NCBI GenBank assembly: GCA_043783155.1
Contig: JAYVZS010000015.1
Span: 1-64,000 of the forward strand
Length of the DNA: 64,000 bases
Direction of reading: 5' to 3'
Source of the DNA: JAPLDA01 sp043783155
GTDB taxonomy: Bacteria; Bacteroidota; Bacteroidia; AKYH767-A; 2013-40CM-41-45
Shown: piece by piece, positions 50,585 through 59,902 of the stretch
Layout: every line of letters begins with the position of its first letter
Position numbering within the stretch: the stretch's first letter is position 1
The notes under the pieces: generated by a model
Database searches by the model: none
The model's input: only the letters and a program-made list of their open reading frames with translations
Told to the model about the DNA's origin: nothing
Translations under genes and position numbers: made by a program

Positions 50585-53065
50585 ATGGAATATACGATTC
50601 AGAAAGCAGGTGAGATTACAAACGGTAAAATCGTCATCAATGCGCCTGAACATGTGATCATTGAAGACCTGGTGATTGACAACCGGAAAATAGTTCACGC
50701 TGAAACATCTCTTTTCTTTGCCATCAAAGGTGTTCGGCACAACGGTCACAAGTTTGTGGAAAACTGCGTGGAGCAAGGCGTTTACAATTTTGCTGTCAGT
50801 GAATTCAGGGAAAGTTATAAGTCCATCGCAGCAAACTTTATTATCGTTGATGATTCGCTTGAAGCACTGCAGCAGCTGAGCGCCTTTCACCGGAAACAAT
50901 TTTCGTTACCGGTGGCAGGTATTACGGGAAGCAATGGAAAAACAATTGTGAAAGAATGGTTGTACCAACTTCTTCGCACCGATAAAAATATTGTGAGAAG
51001 TCCGAAGAGTTACAACTCACAGGTCGGGGTTCCTCTTTCCGTCTGGCAGATCACCGGTGATCATCAGCTTGCTTTGATTGAAGCTGGAATTTCAAAGCCC
51101 GGTGAAATGGAAAAACTTCAGAAGATTATTCTGCCGACCATCGGCATCTTCACGAACATCGGCACTGCGCATGATGAAAGCTTCGACAACATTCAGCAAA
51201 AAGTAATAGAAAAGCTGAAGTTGTTTTCTTCAGCGGAAACGTTGGTCTATTGCAAAGACTACAACGTGATCAGCGAAGAAATTTCGAAAACGGATTTCTT
51301 TTCATCCCGGTTAAATTATTTTACCTGGTCGAAAAAGACGAAAGCTGATTTACAGATCGGGCGCATCAGTAAAAGCCAGGATGAATGCGAGATACAGGGT
51401 GTTTACAAAAATGATTTCATCAAAATAAAAATTCCGTTTACGGACGATGCGTCTATCGAAAATGCTATTCATTGCTGGGCATTTATGTTGTTGCAAAATT
51501 ACGCGCAGGAAATTATTGAAGATCGCATGGAGAACCTGAGCCCTGTTGCCATGCGTCTGGAAATGAAAGAAGGAATTAACAACTGCTCCATCATCAATGA
51601 CAGTTATAACTCCGACATCGGATCGCTCACCATCGCGCTTGATTTTCTGAACCAGCAAAAACAACATTCAACTAAAACCATTATCCTTTCCGACATATTG
51701 CAGAGCGGCAAGAGCGAAGAAACACTTTACCGGGAAGTCGCTGAATTGCTTGATGCCAGAGGGGTTGATAAAATGATTGGAGTCGGCGAAGCCATTACAC
51801 GACAGCAACACCTGTTCACACTTCCGAAGAAATTTTACAACAACACGGAAGATTTTCTCCGCGACTTTTCTTCCATTGGTTTTCGTGACGAAACCGTTCT
51901 GATTAAAGGAGCGCGGCCGTTCGGGTTTGAAAAAATCAGCAAAGCATTGCAGCAGAAAGCACATGAGACTGTGCTTGAAATTAATCTCAATGCACTTGTT
52001 CATAATCTCAATTATTATCGTTCACGGTTAAAACCGGCTACGAAAATCATGGCCATGGTAAAGGCGTTTTCGTATGGGAGCGGCAGTTTTGAAATCGCGA
52101 ACATCCTGCAGTTTCATCATGCCGATTATCTCGCCGTCGCTTACACGGACGAAGGGATAGAGCTTCGCAAGGCAGGTATCTCGCTTCCGATCATGGTAAT
52201 GAATCCGGAAGTACACAGCTTCGAAGCAATGATTCGTTACAAACTGGAACCCGAGATTTACAATTTTCGTTTGCTGCATCAATTGAGTGAAATTCTTCAG
52301 CGCAATGTGGGTGAGGTGAGTTTGTTCCCCGTCCATTTGAAATTAGATACAGGTATGCACCGGCTCGGATTTGAAGAACATGATCTTGCCGAATTGATGG
52401 TTCGTCTCAAGAACAACAGGAACATCCGGATTCAATCTGTATTTTCTCATCTCGCAGGCAGCGACGAACCGGAACATGATGGCTTTACAAAATTGCAACT
52501 TGAAAAATTTACTCGGATGAGCGATCAGATTCTTGCTGCGTTTGATTACCCGGTACTTCGTCACCTGCTGAATTCATCGGGTGTGATCCGTTTCCAGGAA
52601 GCACAGTTTGACATGGTACGGCTTGGAATCGGTTTGTATGGATTTGCATCCACTTCCCACGAACAGGTTCACTTGCAAAATGTAGCGACATTGAAAACGA
52701 CGATCTCACAAATAAAAAATGTAGCAGCCAATGAAACCATCGGTTACAACAGAAAGGGGGTATTGAAACGAGACACACAGGTAGCAACCGTTGCAATTGG
52801 TTATGCTGACGGGATCAACCGCCGGCTGAGCAATGGAGTTGGTAAAATGCTGGTGAACGGAAAAATGGTTCCGATCATCGGCAACGTTTGCATGGACATG
52901 TGCATGCTCGACATCACAGATGTGCAGGCAAAAGAGGGTGATGAAGTAATTGTATTCGGCGCTGAACTCCCGGTGAATGAAATGTCAAAAGCACTCGGTA
53001 CTATATCCTATGAGATTCTGGTAAATGTTTCACAGCGGGTGAAGCGCGTTTATTTTCACGAGTAA
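50585..53065 (+). CDS. Bifunctional MurF / alanine racemase fusion
   Basis: An 826-residue fusion. Residues ~1-455 are MurF, which adds D-Ala-D-Ala to UDP-MurNAc-tripeptide: P-loop GITGSNGKTIVKEW (115-120), SYNSQVGVPLS, NDSYNSDIGSL. Residues ~462-826 are alanine racemase: the PLP Lys493 in MAMVKAFSYGSGSF, LKLDTGMHRLGF, RLGIGLYG, the second catalytic Tyr in IGYNRKG, and NVCMDMCMLDIT. Making D-Ala and using it in one polypeptide is a known Bacteroidota arrangement. The MurF half has the small-protein spacing typical of these fusions. Confidence 0.96.
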   Translation: MEYTIQKAGEITNGKIVINAPEHVIIEDLVIDNRKIVHAETSLFFAIKGVRHNGHKFVENCVEQGVYNFAVSEFRESYKSIAANFIIVDDSLEALQQLSAFHRKQFSLPVAGITGSNGKTIVKEWLYQLLRTDKNIVRSPKSYNSQVGVPLSVWQITGDHQLALIEAGISKPGEMEKLQKIILPTIGIFTNIGTAHDESFDNIQQKVIEKLKLFSSAETLVYCKDYNVISEEISKTDFFSSRLNYFTWSKKTKADLQIGRISKSQDECEIQGVYKNDFIKIKIPFTDDASIENAIHCWAFMLLQNYAQEIIEDRMENLSPVAMRLEMKEGINNCSIINDSYNSDIGSLTIALDFLNQQKQHSTKTIILSDILQSGKSEETLYREVAELLDARGVDKMIGVGEAITRQQHLFTLPKKFYNNTEDFLRDFSSIGFRDETVLIKGARPFGFEKISKALQQKAHETVLEINLNALVHNLNYYRSRLKPATKIMAMVKAFSYGSGSFEIANILQFHHADYLAVAYTDEGIELRKAGISLPIMVMNPEVHSFEAMIRYKLEPEIYNFRLLHQLSEILQRNVGEVSLFPVHLKLDTGMHRLGFEEHDLAELMVRLKNNRNIRIQSVFSHLAGSDEPEHDGFTKLQLEKFTRMSDQILAAFDYPVLRHLLNSSGVIRFQEAQFDMVRLGIGLYGFASTSHEQVHLQNVATLKTTISQIKNVAANETIGYNRKGVLKRDTQVATVAIGYADGINRRLSNGVGKMLVNGKMVPIIGNVCMDMCMLDITDVQAKEGDEVIVFGAELPVNEMSKALGTISYEILVNVSQRVKRVYFHE

Positions 53066-53074
53066 CACCCGCCA

Positions 53075-53100
53075 CCTCTCCTTTGGAGAGGGGCCGGTGA
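53075..53100. repeat. Palindromic repeat CCTCTCCTTTGGAGAGG + GGCCGGTGAGG
   Basis: Same unit as in hemW (47177) and as the centre of the MITEs; here it lies 10 bp after the murF-alr stop codon. Confidence 0.8.
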
Positions 53101-53104
53101 GGCC

Positions 53105-53135
53105 AAAAAAAAAGAGTCCCTCACCGAAGGACTCT
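53105..53135 (-). terminator. Rho-independent terminator of the Lys-rich protein gene
   Basis: On the minus strand AGAGTCC, loop TTCGGTGAG-type, GGACTCT, then nine T residues (plus-strand A tract 53105-53113). It begins 23 bp after the stop at 53158. It might also work weakly for murF-alr in the other direction. Confidence 0.85.
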
Positions 53136-53157
53136 CTTTCATTTAAACAGGAAAAAA

Positions 53158-53514
53158 TTATTTTGTCTTATGCTCACTATGGCCGTGATGTCCATGACCC
53201 TGATGATGAGCTTTGTCTTTTTGCAAATCGGCCTTGTCTTTGTGAATGTCCGTTTTGTCTTTTTTAATTTCGGCTTTGTCTGTCTTTACCTGACCTTTGT
53301 TACCTTCTGCCTTGTCTTTCATTAACTCCTGTTTGTCTTTCTGCAATTCAGCTTTGTCTTTTTTAATTTCAACATGATCTTTTTTGATTTCACCTTTTCC
53401 TTCGTGAACAGCAGGTTTAGCAGCCGGAGGAGTTTGTGCCTGACCAGCTGTAGTTTGAGCACTTACAGTTGCGGCAAATAAGCCGGCAACAGCAATCATC
53501 ATTAGTTTTTTCAT
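53158..53514 (-). CDS. Secreted Lys/Asp-rich repeat protein
   Basis: A 118-residue protein. The signal peptide is LMMIAVAGLFAATVSAQ. After a Pro/Ala linker there are about nine copies of a 7-residue repeat of the type (I/L)xKDKAE (EIKKDHVEIKKDKAELQKDK...), likely one long charged helix, and a His-rich end (HHQGHGHHGHSEH) that could bind metal. It has its own terminator. The function is unknown; similar charged-helix proteins in Bacteroidota are exported and possibly cell-wall or metal related. Confidence 0.75.
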   Translation of the reverse strand: MKKLMMIAVAGLFAATVSAQTTAGQAQTPPAAKPAVHEGKGEIKKDHVEIKKDKAELQKDKQELMKDKAEGNKGQVKTDKAEIKKDKTDIHKDKADLQKDKAHHQGHGHHGHSEHKTK

Positions 53515-53686
53515 TGTTTTTTTAAATTAGGGTTGGATAAATAGTTTTTACGATGCTAAGATACGTGTGGCAACATAAAGGTTTAATGAATTTGGAGTGA
53601 AACAGTGTTTAAGTGTTAATCTGCCTGAGTGTTTAAGCAGTTACCGTCAAAACTTACGCACTTAAACACTTTTCTAAAACACTTTT
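53515..53686. repeat. Spacer with GTGTTTAAGTG inverted repeats
   Basis: GTGTTTAAGTGTTAA (53605), GTGTTTAAGCAG (53631) and CACTTAAACACTTTT (53658) repeat the motif of 41936-42030. It sits after the end of the PorP gene and may end that transcript. Confidence 0.5.
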
Positions 53687-54751
53687 TCAAAAAAACTTCG
53701 GCATCTTGTTGAAATGCTTACTGCGTTGGCCTCTTTTTATTCCCGCAACATACGATAAAGTGAATTCAGGGCCGCCCGAAGATCCGGTAAGAGAAGAAAA
53801 GTCAGATGTAGTAAAATCATAACTAATCCCTAAACCAAATTCATTGTATTCCAAACGAGTCGCCAAAATAAATGCATCCCCAAGACGTAACCAAGCCCCG
53901 TAGCTAAAGAAAAAATCTTTCCGGTAATTGGTAAACTTTGATTTTATCTGCAAACGGTTTTTAGCAAATGTTCCTACTAAAGTCTCCTTTTGTTTCCCTT
54001 GAATCTGAACAAGAATTTTGGGAGCTATCCAGAATGAATTATACGCATCCATACTCAACTCGGCACTGCCATGAATTGCAATCCTGCTGTTCAGATAATC
54101 CTGGTTGTTGATAAAGAAAGACTGATCAGGTCCCGAGAGGTGCGACATAGATCCTCCAACACAAATTGTATTGTTTCCATCAGGAATGTAATACCACATC
54201 AAACCTGCGGTGAAATCAAAATAGGTTCGTTGCTGAAGCGGCGGCGCTTCTCCTGTTAGAGTTGGATCATACACATTACCGTTCCACTGGCTGCCCCAGG
54301 TAGATTTGGTGAAATCGGCGGCACGCGAATCAAGACCTCCCCGGAAACCGATTGATATAAAATTATCTCCATCATCAAGCGTGGTAGTATAGGCAAGAGC
54401 GCCTTCAATAATAGTATGAGTAAATTGCGCTGCTCCGGCGTTGTCCTGGTAAATCATAAGCCCGCCACCGAAATAATTCTTTTTAAACCTCGATTTATTA
54501 AGAGGTAAATCAAGCGAAATATGAAATGTACTATATCCGCTTCCAACTCCCGCCCATTGAGAACGATAGTTATTTGAAACGCGGAATTTCCCGTCAAAGA
54601 TTCCTGTCATAGCAGGGTTTACAAGTATCGGCGTAGAATAAAACTGTGAAAAGTGAACATCCTGCGCTCGCAATGTTACGCCTGCGAGTACAGCAGTTAA
54701 CAATACAAATACCTTCATAGTTCTGTTTAATTTATGTACGATCCGTTTCAT
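53687..54751 (-). CDS. PorP/SprF-family type IX secretion membrane protein
   Basis: A 354-residue outer-membrane protein; the start may be the ATG at 54718 (MKVFVLLT), giving a clean signal peptide ending LRAQ. The family hallmark follows at once: QDVHFSQFYSTPILVNPAMTGIF, then NYRSQWAGVG. The C-terminal strands are aromatic (GGPEFTLSYVAGIKRG). PorP/SprF proteins are encoded beside T9SS substrates with type B sorting domains and serve their surface attachment. Its partner is the gene 8 bp upstream. Confidence 0.93.
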   Translation of the reverse strand: MKRIVHKLNRTMKVFVLLTAVLAGVTLRAQDVHFSQFYSTPILVNPAMTGIFDGKFRVSNNYRSQWAGVGSGYSTFHISLDLPLNKSRFKKNYFGGGLMIYQDNAGAAQFTHTIIEGALAYTTTLDDGDNFISIGFRGGLDSRAADFTKSTWGSQWNGNVYDPTLTGEAPPLQQRTYFDFTAGLMWYYIPDGNNTICVGGSMSHLSGPDQSFFINNQDYLNSRIAIHGSAELSMDAYNSFWIAPKILVQIQGKQKETLVGTFAKNRLQIKSKFTNYRKDFFFSYGAWLRLGDAFILATRLEYNEFGLGISYDFTTSDFSSLTGSSGGPEFTLSYVAGIKRGQRSKHFNKMPKFF

Positions 54752-54759
54752 TTATCAAC

Positions 54760-56844
54760 TTATCTTATGAGTGCAATCGTGCCAGTCATGGTTTCTGTTT
54801 TTGCTACCGTTTCACCTTCTTTTAAATCGTAGATGACTACTGCTGTATACGTATAAACACCTACCTGTAGCGGTTCTCCATTGTAAGTTCCATCCCATCC
54901 TTTTGCCTGATCTTCCGATTCAAATATTTTTTCGCCCCAGCGATCGAACACGGTAAGACGTGCACTGAAAATATTATTTCCATTAATACGGAACACGTTA
55001 TTGCGAGAATCACCTTCTCCGTTTGGAGAAAAAGCATTTGGAACATAAATTCTGCTCGTACGAATAATCTTAACAACCACCTGCCGGATGGTATAACAAC
55101 CGCTTCCATCTCCGATGAGACAGTAATAAGTAGTGGTGTAAGCAGGCGAGGCAACCACATTCGGAATATCAGTGGCACTCAGTCCCCATTGGCTTGAATC
55201 AACTCCAGGCACAAACCAATTGTAAGTAGCTCCTCCGCCCGCATCTAAATGGCTGGAATCGCCGAAATTTATAGTCACATCATTGCTGATGGTGGCACTT
55301 GGAACACTTGTCACTTTGATTTGAGAATATTTATAAATTGAATCTGTACCGTTTCCATTGCTGACAGCAAGTGCAACATCGTACCATCCATCAGAAGTAT
55401 AGCAGATATTTGTTGGATTCTGGTCGGTAGAAAAATCAGGGATAGCGCCGGGGAAATACCAATGCCATTCTGTTGGGGTGTTTGTGGAAAGATCGAAAAA
55501 GCTTTCACAAAGAGTGTCGCATCCTGTGGAATCCGAGAAACTAAAATCAGCGACCGGAGGAGGACAATAATTAACGCGAATATACGCTACCTTGGTAATC
55601 GTATCACCGCCGCTTGCATTCGAAACAATAAGTGTAACCGTCTTCAGACCGGTGTCAGCATAACAAATGTTGGTTGGGTTCTGCACATTTGAGGTTGCAG
55701 GATTTGCGTTTGTGAAACTCCAATGCCAGGAAGTAGGCGTATTCTGACTAAGATCCGTAAAATTTATACAATGATTTTGGCAGATGGCAGTTGAGGAAGC
55801 GACAAATTCGGCAACAGGAGACACACAACTTACAATGGTAATGTAGTTGGTTCTGCTGATTGTATCGGTATCAGAAGCATTGGCAGCAGCAAGCGTTACT
55901 GAATAGGTTCCTGGAAAAGAATACGTAACAATCGGATTTTGTTGCGTAGAAAAAGCAGGTGTTCCACCTGAAAATACCCAGAACCAGCCGGTTGGGCTAC
56001 CAGAACTAAGGTCCTGAAACTGGCGTGGCGATCCGGCGCATCCTCCGTTCACAGAATCAACCGAAAAGTTAGCTGTCACAGGAATTGCAGCAGAACTTAA
56101 TTTAATATCATCCACGGCAAATGATGGATTGGTGCCGGTAGCATCAGCGTTATTCTCCCAAAGAAATCCGATCTTAACGTTGGGATTATTATTTGCAGAA
56201 GCCGGAAGCGCATAACTGAATGCAGTCCAAAAACCGATTCCGGAACAATTGGTCGTAGATGTTTTAGGTGGATCTACCACTTGAGTCCAGGTTATACCAT
56301 CGAAATACCAAAGCGTTGCATTATCAGAAACAGAATCACCATTCTCGAAATAATTAAACCGAATGGTGATGTTGTTTTGGCCTGAACAATTAATAACAGG
56401 CGACTGTATTCTTTTATGTGTAGTAACAACAAAGGGTGGAGATCCTCCCGGATCGTATGTAGCTCCGCAATCTCCTGTCGGGCACAAAACATTTGCATTG
56501 GGAGAGTTGGGAACATTTCCTACGTGAAGGGTCTGGTTGCTGAGTCCCGGAGTTATATAGCATCCATCCCTGCAAGTGCCTGCAGGAAACCCGTTTTCTG
56601 CTGCACTGATGTACCACTCATTAGCGAAAACATCATTCGTTCCGGTAGACGAAATAGTCCAGGCCCCGTTAACAGGTGTTGCATTGATCGCCAATTGACC
56701 CTGGTTGCAGCCGGTGCCGAAAGGTTCGTTCCAGAAAACCTGGGCAATTGAATGATGCAGAAAACCAGTACACAAAATAAGCATCGTAAAGATGATTTTG
56801 CGAAGCACAATGATTCCACTCAGCGATCTATGTTTTGTATTCAT
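54760..56844 (-). CDS. PKD-repeat surface protein with type B (gliding-motility) T9SS sorting domain
   Basis: A 694-residue protein. A signal peptide (IIFTMLILCTGFLHHSIAQ) is followed by a ~240-residue lectin/jelly-roll-like domain with many Cys. Three PKD domains follow (~255-340, 345-425, 430-515), each with a PTxWxWxF pattern (SPTGWFWVFSGGTP, TPTSWHWSFTNANP, TPTEWHWYFPGAIP). The end is a type B domain: IYVPNAFSPNGEGDSRNNVF, LTVFDRWGEKIFES, GWDGTYNGEPLQVGVYTYTAVV. It is paired with the PorP/SprF gene and is probably an adhesin or cell-surface filament protein. Confidence 0.93.
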   Translation of the reverse strand: MNTKHRSLSGIIVLRKIIFTMLILCTGFLHHSIAQVFWNEPFGTGCNQGQLAINATPVNGAWTISSTGTNDVFANEWYISAAENGFPAGTCRDGCYITPGLSNQTLHVGNVPNSPNANVLCPTGDCGATYDPGGSPPFVVTTHKRIQSPVINCSGQNNITIRFNYFENGDSVSDNATLWYFDGITWTQVVDPPKTSTTNCSGIGFWTAFSYALPASANNNPNVKIGFLWENNADATGTNPSFAVDDIKLSSAAIPVTANFSVDSVNGGCAGSPRQFQDLSSGSPTGWFWVFSGGTPAFSTQQNPIVTYSFPGTYSVTLAAANASDTDTISRTNYITIVSCVSPVAEFVASSTAICQNHCINFTDLSQNTPTSWHWSFTNANPATSNVQNPTNICYADTGLKTVTLIVSNASGGDTITKVAYIRVNYCPPPVADFSFSDSTGCDTLCESFFDLSTNTPTEWHWYFPGAIPDFSTDQNPTNICYTSDGWYDVALAVSNGNGTDSIYKYSQIKVTSVPSATISNDVTINFGDSSHLDAGGGATYNWFVPGVDSSQWGLSATDIPNVVASPAYTTTYYCLIGDGSGCYTIRQVVVKIIRTSRIYVPNAFSPNGEGDSRNNVFRINGNNIFSARLTVFDRWGEKIFESEDQAKGWDGTYNGEPLQVGVYTYTAVVIYDLKEGETVAKTETMTGTIALIR

Positions 56845-56914
56845 CGTATCCTTAAAAAAGTGAAGTAATTTACAACTATTTTAGAAATCACAAATAAAAT
56901 TTTATGGAGATTAA

Positions 56915-57817
56915 CTAATAAGAATCGGCAAATTTATAAATGTTAAATTCAGATGCAAGGGTTGCTTTTTCGATTGTTTGATACAACGTTACCTTATTTA
57001 TCCCTCTCATTCTACTCTTTTGAATAATACGGTAGGCCTTTTCTGTAAGCAAATAATTTTTTTTCTCACTGCCCGCAGCCGACCGACGATGATTTTCAAG
57101 CTGCTTCCACAGTTCTTCAATTCCGGTCCCGAAGGTAGCGGAAACTTTGATGACCGGCGTTATCCATTCTGAAGCAGGATGCGAATGAACCATTTTTTCA
57201 AGGTGATGAGCAAAACTGTCGGCTCCTTCCCTGTCCGATTTGTTGACCACAAAGATATCCGCTATTTCCATAATCCCTGATTTCATTGTTTGCACCTCAT
57301 CACCCGCTTCCGGAACAAAGACGACCACGGTGGTGTCTGCCAGCCCCGCAATTTCAACTTCAGATTGACCGACACCTACCGTTTCAACAATAATCAGATC
57401 AAAGGAAGAAGCTTTCATCACATCTACTATCTCAATTGTTTTTTCTGACAATCCTCCCAATGATCCACGCGTTGCGATGGAGCGGATAAAAATATTTTTG
57501 TCGTTAAAATGTTCACTCATGCGAAGCCGGTCGCCCAGCAACGATCCGTAATTAAAAGGTGATGTAGGATCAATCGCAAGAATCGCAATTTTTTTACCTG
57601 CAGCAGAAAGAAATCGGATCAATGCATTGATGAGCGTACTTTTACCGGCTCCCGGCGGACCGGTGAACCCGATCACCGGCACCTTTTTTTTTTCGTTCAG
57701 TGAAAATAAAATTTCCCTGTAACCATCCAGTTCATTTTCCACCATCGTAATGGCACGGGCAACCGCTTTCCAGTCGCCGGCACTCATCAATGAAAATAGT
57801 TCTGTATTCGTATTCAC
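56915..57817 (-). CDS. meaB: Methylmalonyl-CoA mutase-associated GTPase
   Basis: A 300-residue G3E-family GTPase that protects and loads cobalamin enzymes such as methylmalonyl-CoA mutase. Walker A is GFTGPPGAGKSTLINAL (53-61). Others are ILAIDPTSPFNYGSLLGDRLRM, DLIIVETVGVGQSEVEIAG, TVVVFVPEAGDEVQTMK and VVNKSDREGAD. No mutase gene is in the window. It is 70 bp downstream of the PKD protein gene start region, on the same strand. Confidence 0.95.
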   Translation of the reverse strand: MNTNTELFSLMSAGDWKAVARAITMVENELDGYREILFSLNEKKKVPVIGFTGPPGAGKSTLINALIRFLSAAGKKIAILAIDPTSPFNYGSLLGDRLRMSEHFNDKNIFIRSIATRGSLGGLSEKTIEIVDVMKASSFDLIIVETVGVGQSEVEIAGLADTTVVVFVPEAGDEVQTMKSGIMEIADIFVVNKSDREGADSFAHHLEKMVHSHPASEWITPVIKVSATFGTGIEELWKQLENHRRSAAGSEKKNYLLTEKAYRIIQKSRMRGINKVTLYQTIEKATLASEFNIYKFADSY

Positions 57818-57917
57818 AAAAGAATTTTATTCACCTTTCGCAAAGGAACAAGAAAGAAGAGTGTTCTCAAAAAATAAATTGGAAATATCTCTAACTTGCA
57901 AGCGTTAATAACTTCAC

Positions 57918-58685
57918 ATGATCAAACTGTCTGTTGTCATCATTACCTTCAACGAAGAACAGAACATTGAACGCTGCATCACTTCAGTGAAAGAGGTTGC
58001 GGATGAGGTGGTGGTGGTCGATTCTTTTTCAACCGACGCAACGGAAACGATCTGTAAGAAACTCGGTACACGGTTCGTTCAGCATATTTTCGAAGGACAT
58101 ATTGAGCAGAAAAATTTTGCTGCCGGTCTCGCTTCATACGATCATCTTCTTTCTATTGATGCTGATGAGGCCTTGTCGGAAAAACTGAAAGCATCCATTC
58201 TTGAGGTGAAAAATAACTGGCAATGCGAGAGTTATTCAATGAACCGGCTCACCAATTATTGCGGACAATGGATCAGGCATGGTGGCTGGTATCCCGATCG
58301 TAAGATCCGTCTCTTTGAAAAAAGAAAAGGGAAATGGGGGGGGCAAAATCCGCACGACAAATTTCTTCCTGACAATCCTTCAACGACCGGTTTTCTAAAT
58401 GGTGATTTACTTCATTACTCCTATTATTCTATTGAAGGTCATCTTGCGCAGGTAAATAAATTTACCGAGATCGCAGCCGGAAGCGCGTTTGAGGCGGGTA
58501 TCCGTTCAGGCATTTTGAAATTAATTTTCAGACCCGTTTTTAAATTCATCCGCGATTACATTTTATTGTTTGGCTTCCTCGACGGTTATTACGGTTTTGT
58601 GATCAGCAGAATTTCCGCGAACGCTACTTTCCTGAAATATGTAAAGCTTCGTGAACTTTATAAGAAATCAGGAAAATCACAGTGA
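57918..58685 (+). CDS. Glycosyltransferase family 2 (WaaE/KdtX-like LPS core)
   Basis: A 255-residue cytoplasmic enzyme. The GT-A core is LSVVIITFNEEQNIERCITSV, VVVVDSFSTDATETIC, and the metal-binding region LLSIDADEALSEKL. The middle YGQWIRHGGWYPDRKIRLFEKRKG and the end LFGFLDGYYGFVIS are typical of the WaaE/KdtX group that adds a sugar to the LPS inner core. Its stop overlaps the start of the family 9 transferase (GTGA), so the two are coupled. Confidence 0.92.
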   Translation: MIKLSVVIITFNEEQNIERCITSVKEVADEVVVVDSFSTDATETICKKLGTRFVQHIFEGHIEQKNFAAGLASYDHLLSIDADEALSEKLKASILEVKNNWQCESYSMNRLTNYCGQWIRHGGWYPDRKIRLFEKRKGKWGGQNPHDKFLPDNPSTTGFLNGDLLHYSYYSIEGHLAQVNKFTEIAAGSAFEAGIRSGILKLIFRPVFKFIRDYILLFGFLDGYYGFVISRISANATFLKYVKLRELYKKSGKSQ

Positions 58686-59707
58686 TAAATTTGAATCCTC
58701 ATCGCATTGTGATTAGCAGAACCGATTCAATCGGCGATGTGATTCTTACGTTGCCACTCACCGGATTATTAAAAAAACAGTTTCCAGGATGTCACATTAT
58801 TTTTTTCGGAAGAACCTATACCCAACCGGTCATTCATGCCTGCAAATACGCAGATGAATTTATCAACTATGATGATTTCGAAAAACTGGAGAAATCAGGA
58901 AGAAAAAAATTTCTGAAGAACCTCGATGCTGATGCAATCATTCATGTTTTCCCACGACGCAGTATCGCGGAGGCATCAAAAGCCGCTGGAATAAATCTTC
59001 GCATCGGTACCACAAGCCGGATTTATCATTGGTGGACATGCAATAGTCTGATTCCGTTGAGCAGAAAAAATTCTGACCTGCACGAAACTCAGTTGAACGC
59101 CAGACTTCTTGTCCCATTCGGAATTAAAAGTGAATTTCAACGGAACGATTTGAAAGATTATACCGGGCTGTCGAAAATCAGTCTCTTGCCAGTGGAATTG
59201 AAAAAGGATTTGTCAAAAGAAAAATTCAATCTGATTCTTCATCCAAAATCGAATACCAGCGCGCGCGAATGGAGTCTGGAACACTACAGTGAATTGATCC
59301 AATCACTATCTCCGGAAAAATTCAATATCATCATCACCGGTACTGAAAAAGAAAAATCGTTAATCGCTGCCTGGCTGAAATCATTGCCGGCATACGTTCA
59401 TGATTATGCAGGAAAGCTGACACTTGGCGAATTAATTTCATTCATTCACGATTCAGATGGATTGGTTGCAGCGAGTACCGGCCCTTTGCACATAGCAGCA
59501 GCATTGGGAAAACACGCTCTCGGAATTTTCCCTCCTATCCGGCCGATGCATCCGGGGAGGTGGGCGCCTCTTGGCAAGCATGCTGAATTTTTAGTTGCTG
59601 ATAAAACCTGTTCCGATTGCCGAAATAATCCGTCACACTGCCATTGTATGAATGAGATTACATCGAATGATGTTGCGGAAAAAATTCTTGGTTGGAAAAA
59701 AAATTAG
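58682..59707 (+). CDS. Glycosyltransferase family 9 (heptosyltransferase-like)
   Basis: A 341-residue GT-B enzyme starting at GTG 58682, the only start that keeps the first strand (HRIVISRTDSIGDVILTLPL). Later come IIHVFPRRSIAEASKAAGI, LHPKSNTSAREWSLEHYSELI, and the nucleotide-sugar loop VAASTGPLHIAAALGKHALGI. A Cys-rich tail (CSDCRNNPSHCHC) is common in this family. It probably adds heptose or a related sugar to lipid A-core, following the family 2 enzyme. Confidence 0.92.
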   Translation: MINLNPHRIVISRTDSIGDVILTLPLTGLLKKQFPGCHIIFFGRTYTQPVIHACKYADEFINYDDFEKLEKSGRKKFLKNLDADAIIHVFPRRSIAEASKAAGINLRIGTTSRIYHWWTCNSLIPLSRKNSDLHETQLNARLLVPFGIKSEFQRNDLKDYTGLSKISLLPVELKKDLSKEKFNLILHPKSNTSAREWSLEHYSELIQSLSPEKFNIIITGTEKEKSLIAAWLKSLPAYVHDYAGKLTLGELISFIHDSDGLVAASTGPLHIAAALGKHALGIFPPIRPMHPGRWAPLGKHAEFLVADKTCSDCRNNPSHCHCMNEITSNDVAEKILGWKKN

Positions 59708-59902
59708 AATGGGCTTAAAAAATAATAGTCCGTATTTCATTGAGAAAATTTTCACGCAGAGAACGCTAAAGCGGAGGGGACGCTGATCTATCGGCGAACC
59801 GTGTGGGAAAAATATTTGGGAAAAGATCATTTGAAGTTGATCTCTTCTTCTCAATGCCCTCCGCGGGAAATCAGATGATGATTTGAATTTTTGAACTGGC
59901 TT
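59708..59902. repeat. Spacer with CACGCAGAGAACGC repeat
   Basis: CACGCAGAGAACGCTAAAGC (59752-59771) and a partner ending AATGCCCTCCGCGGGAAATC (59853-59872) bracket ~80 bp, the same head-tail layout as at 8621-8710 and 42685-42845. Confidence 0.6.
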
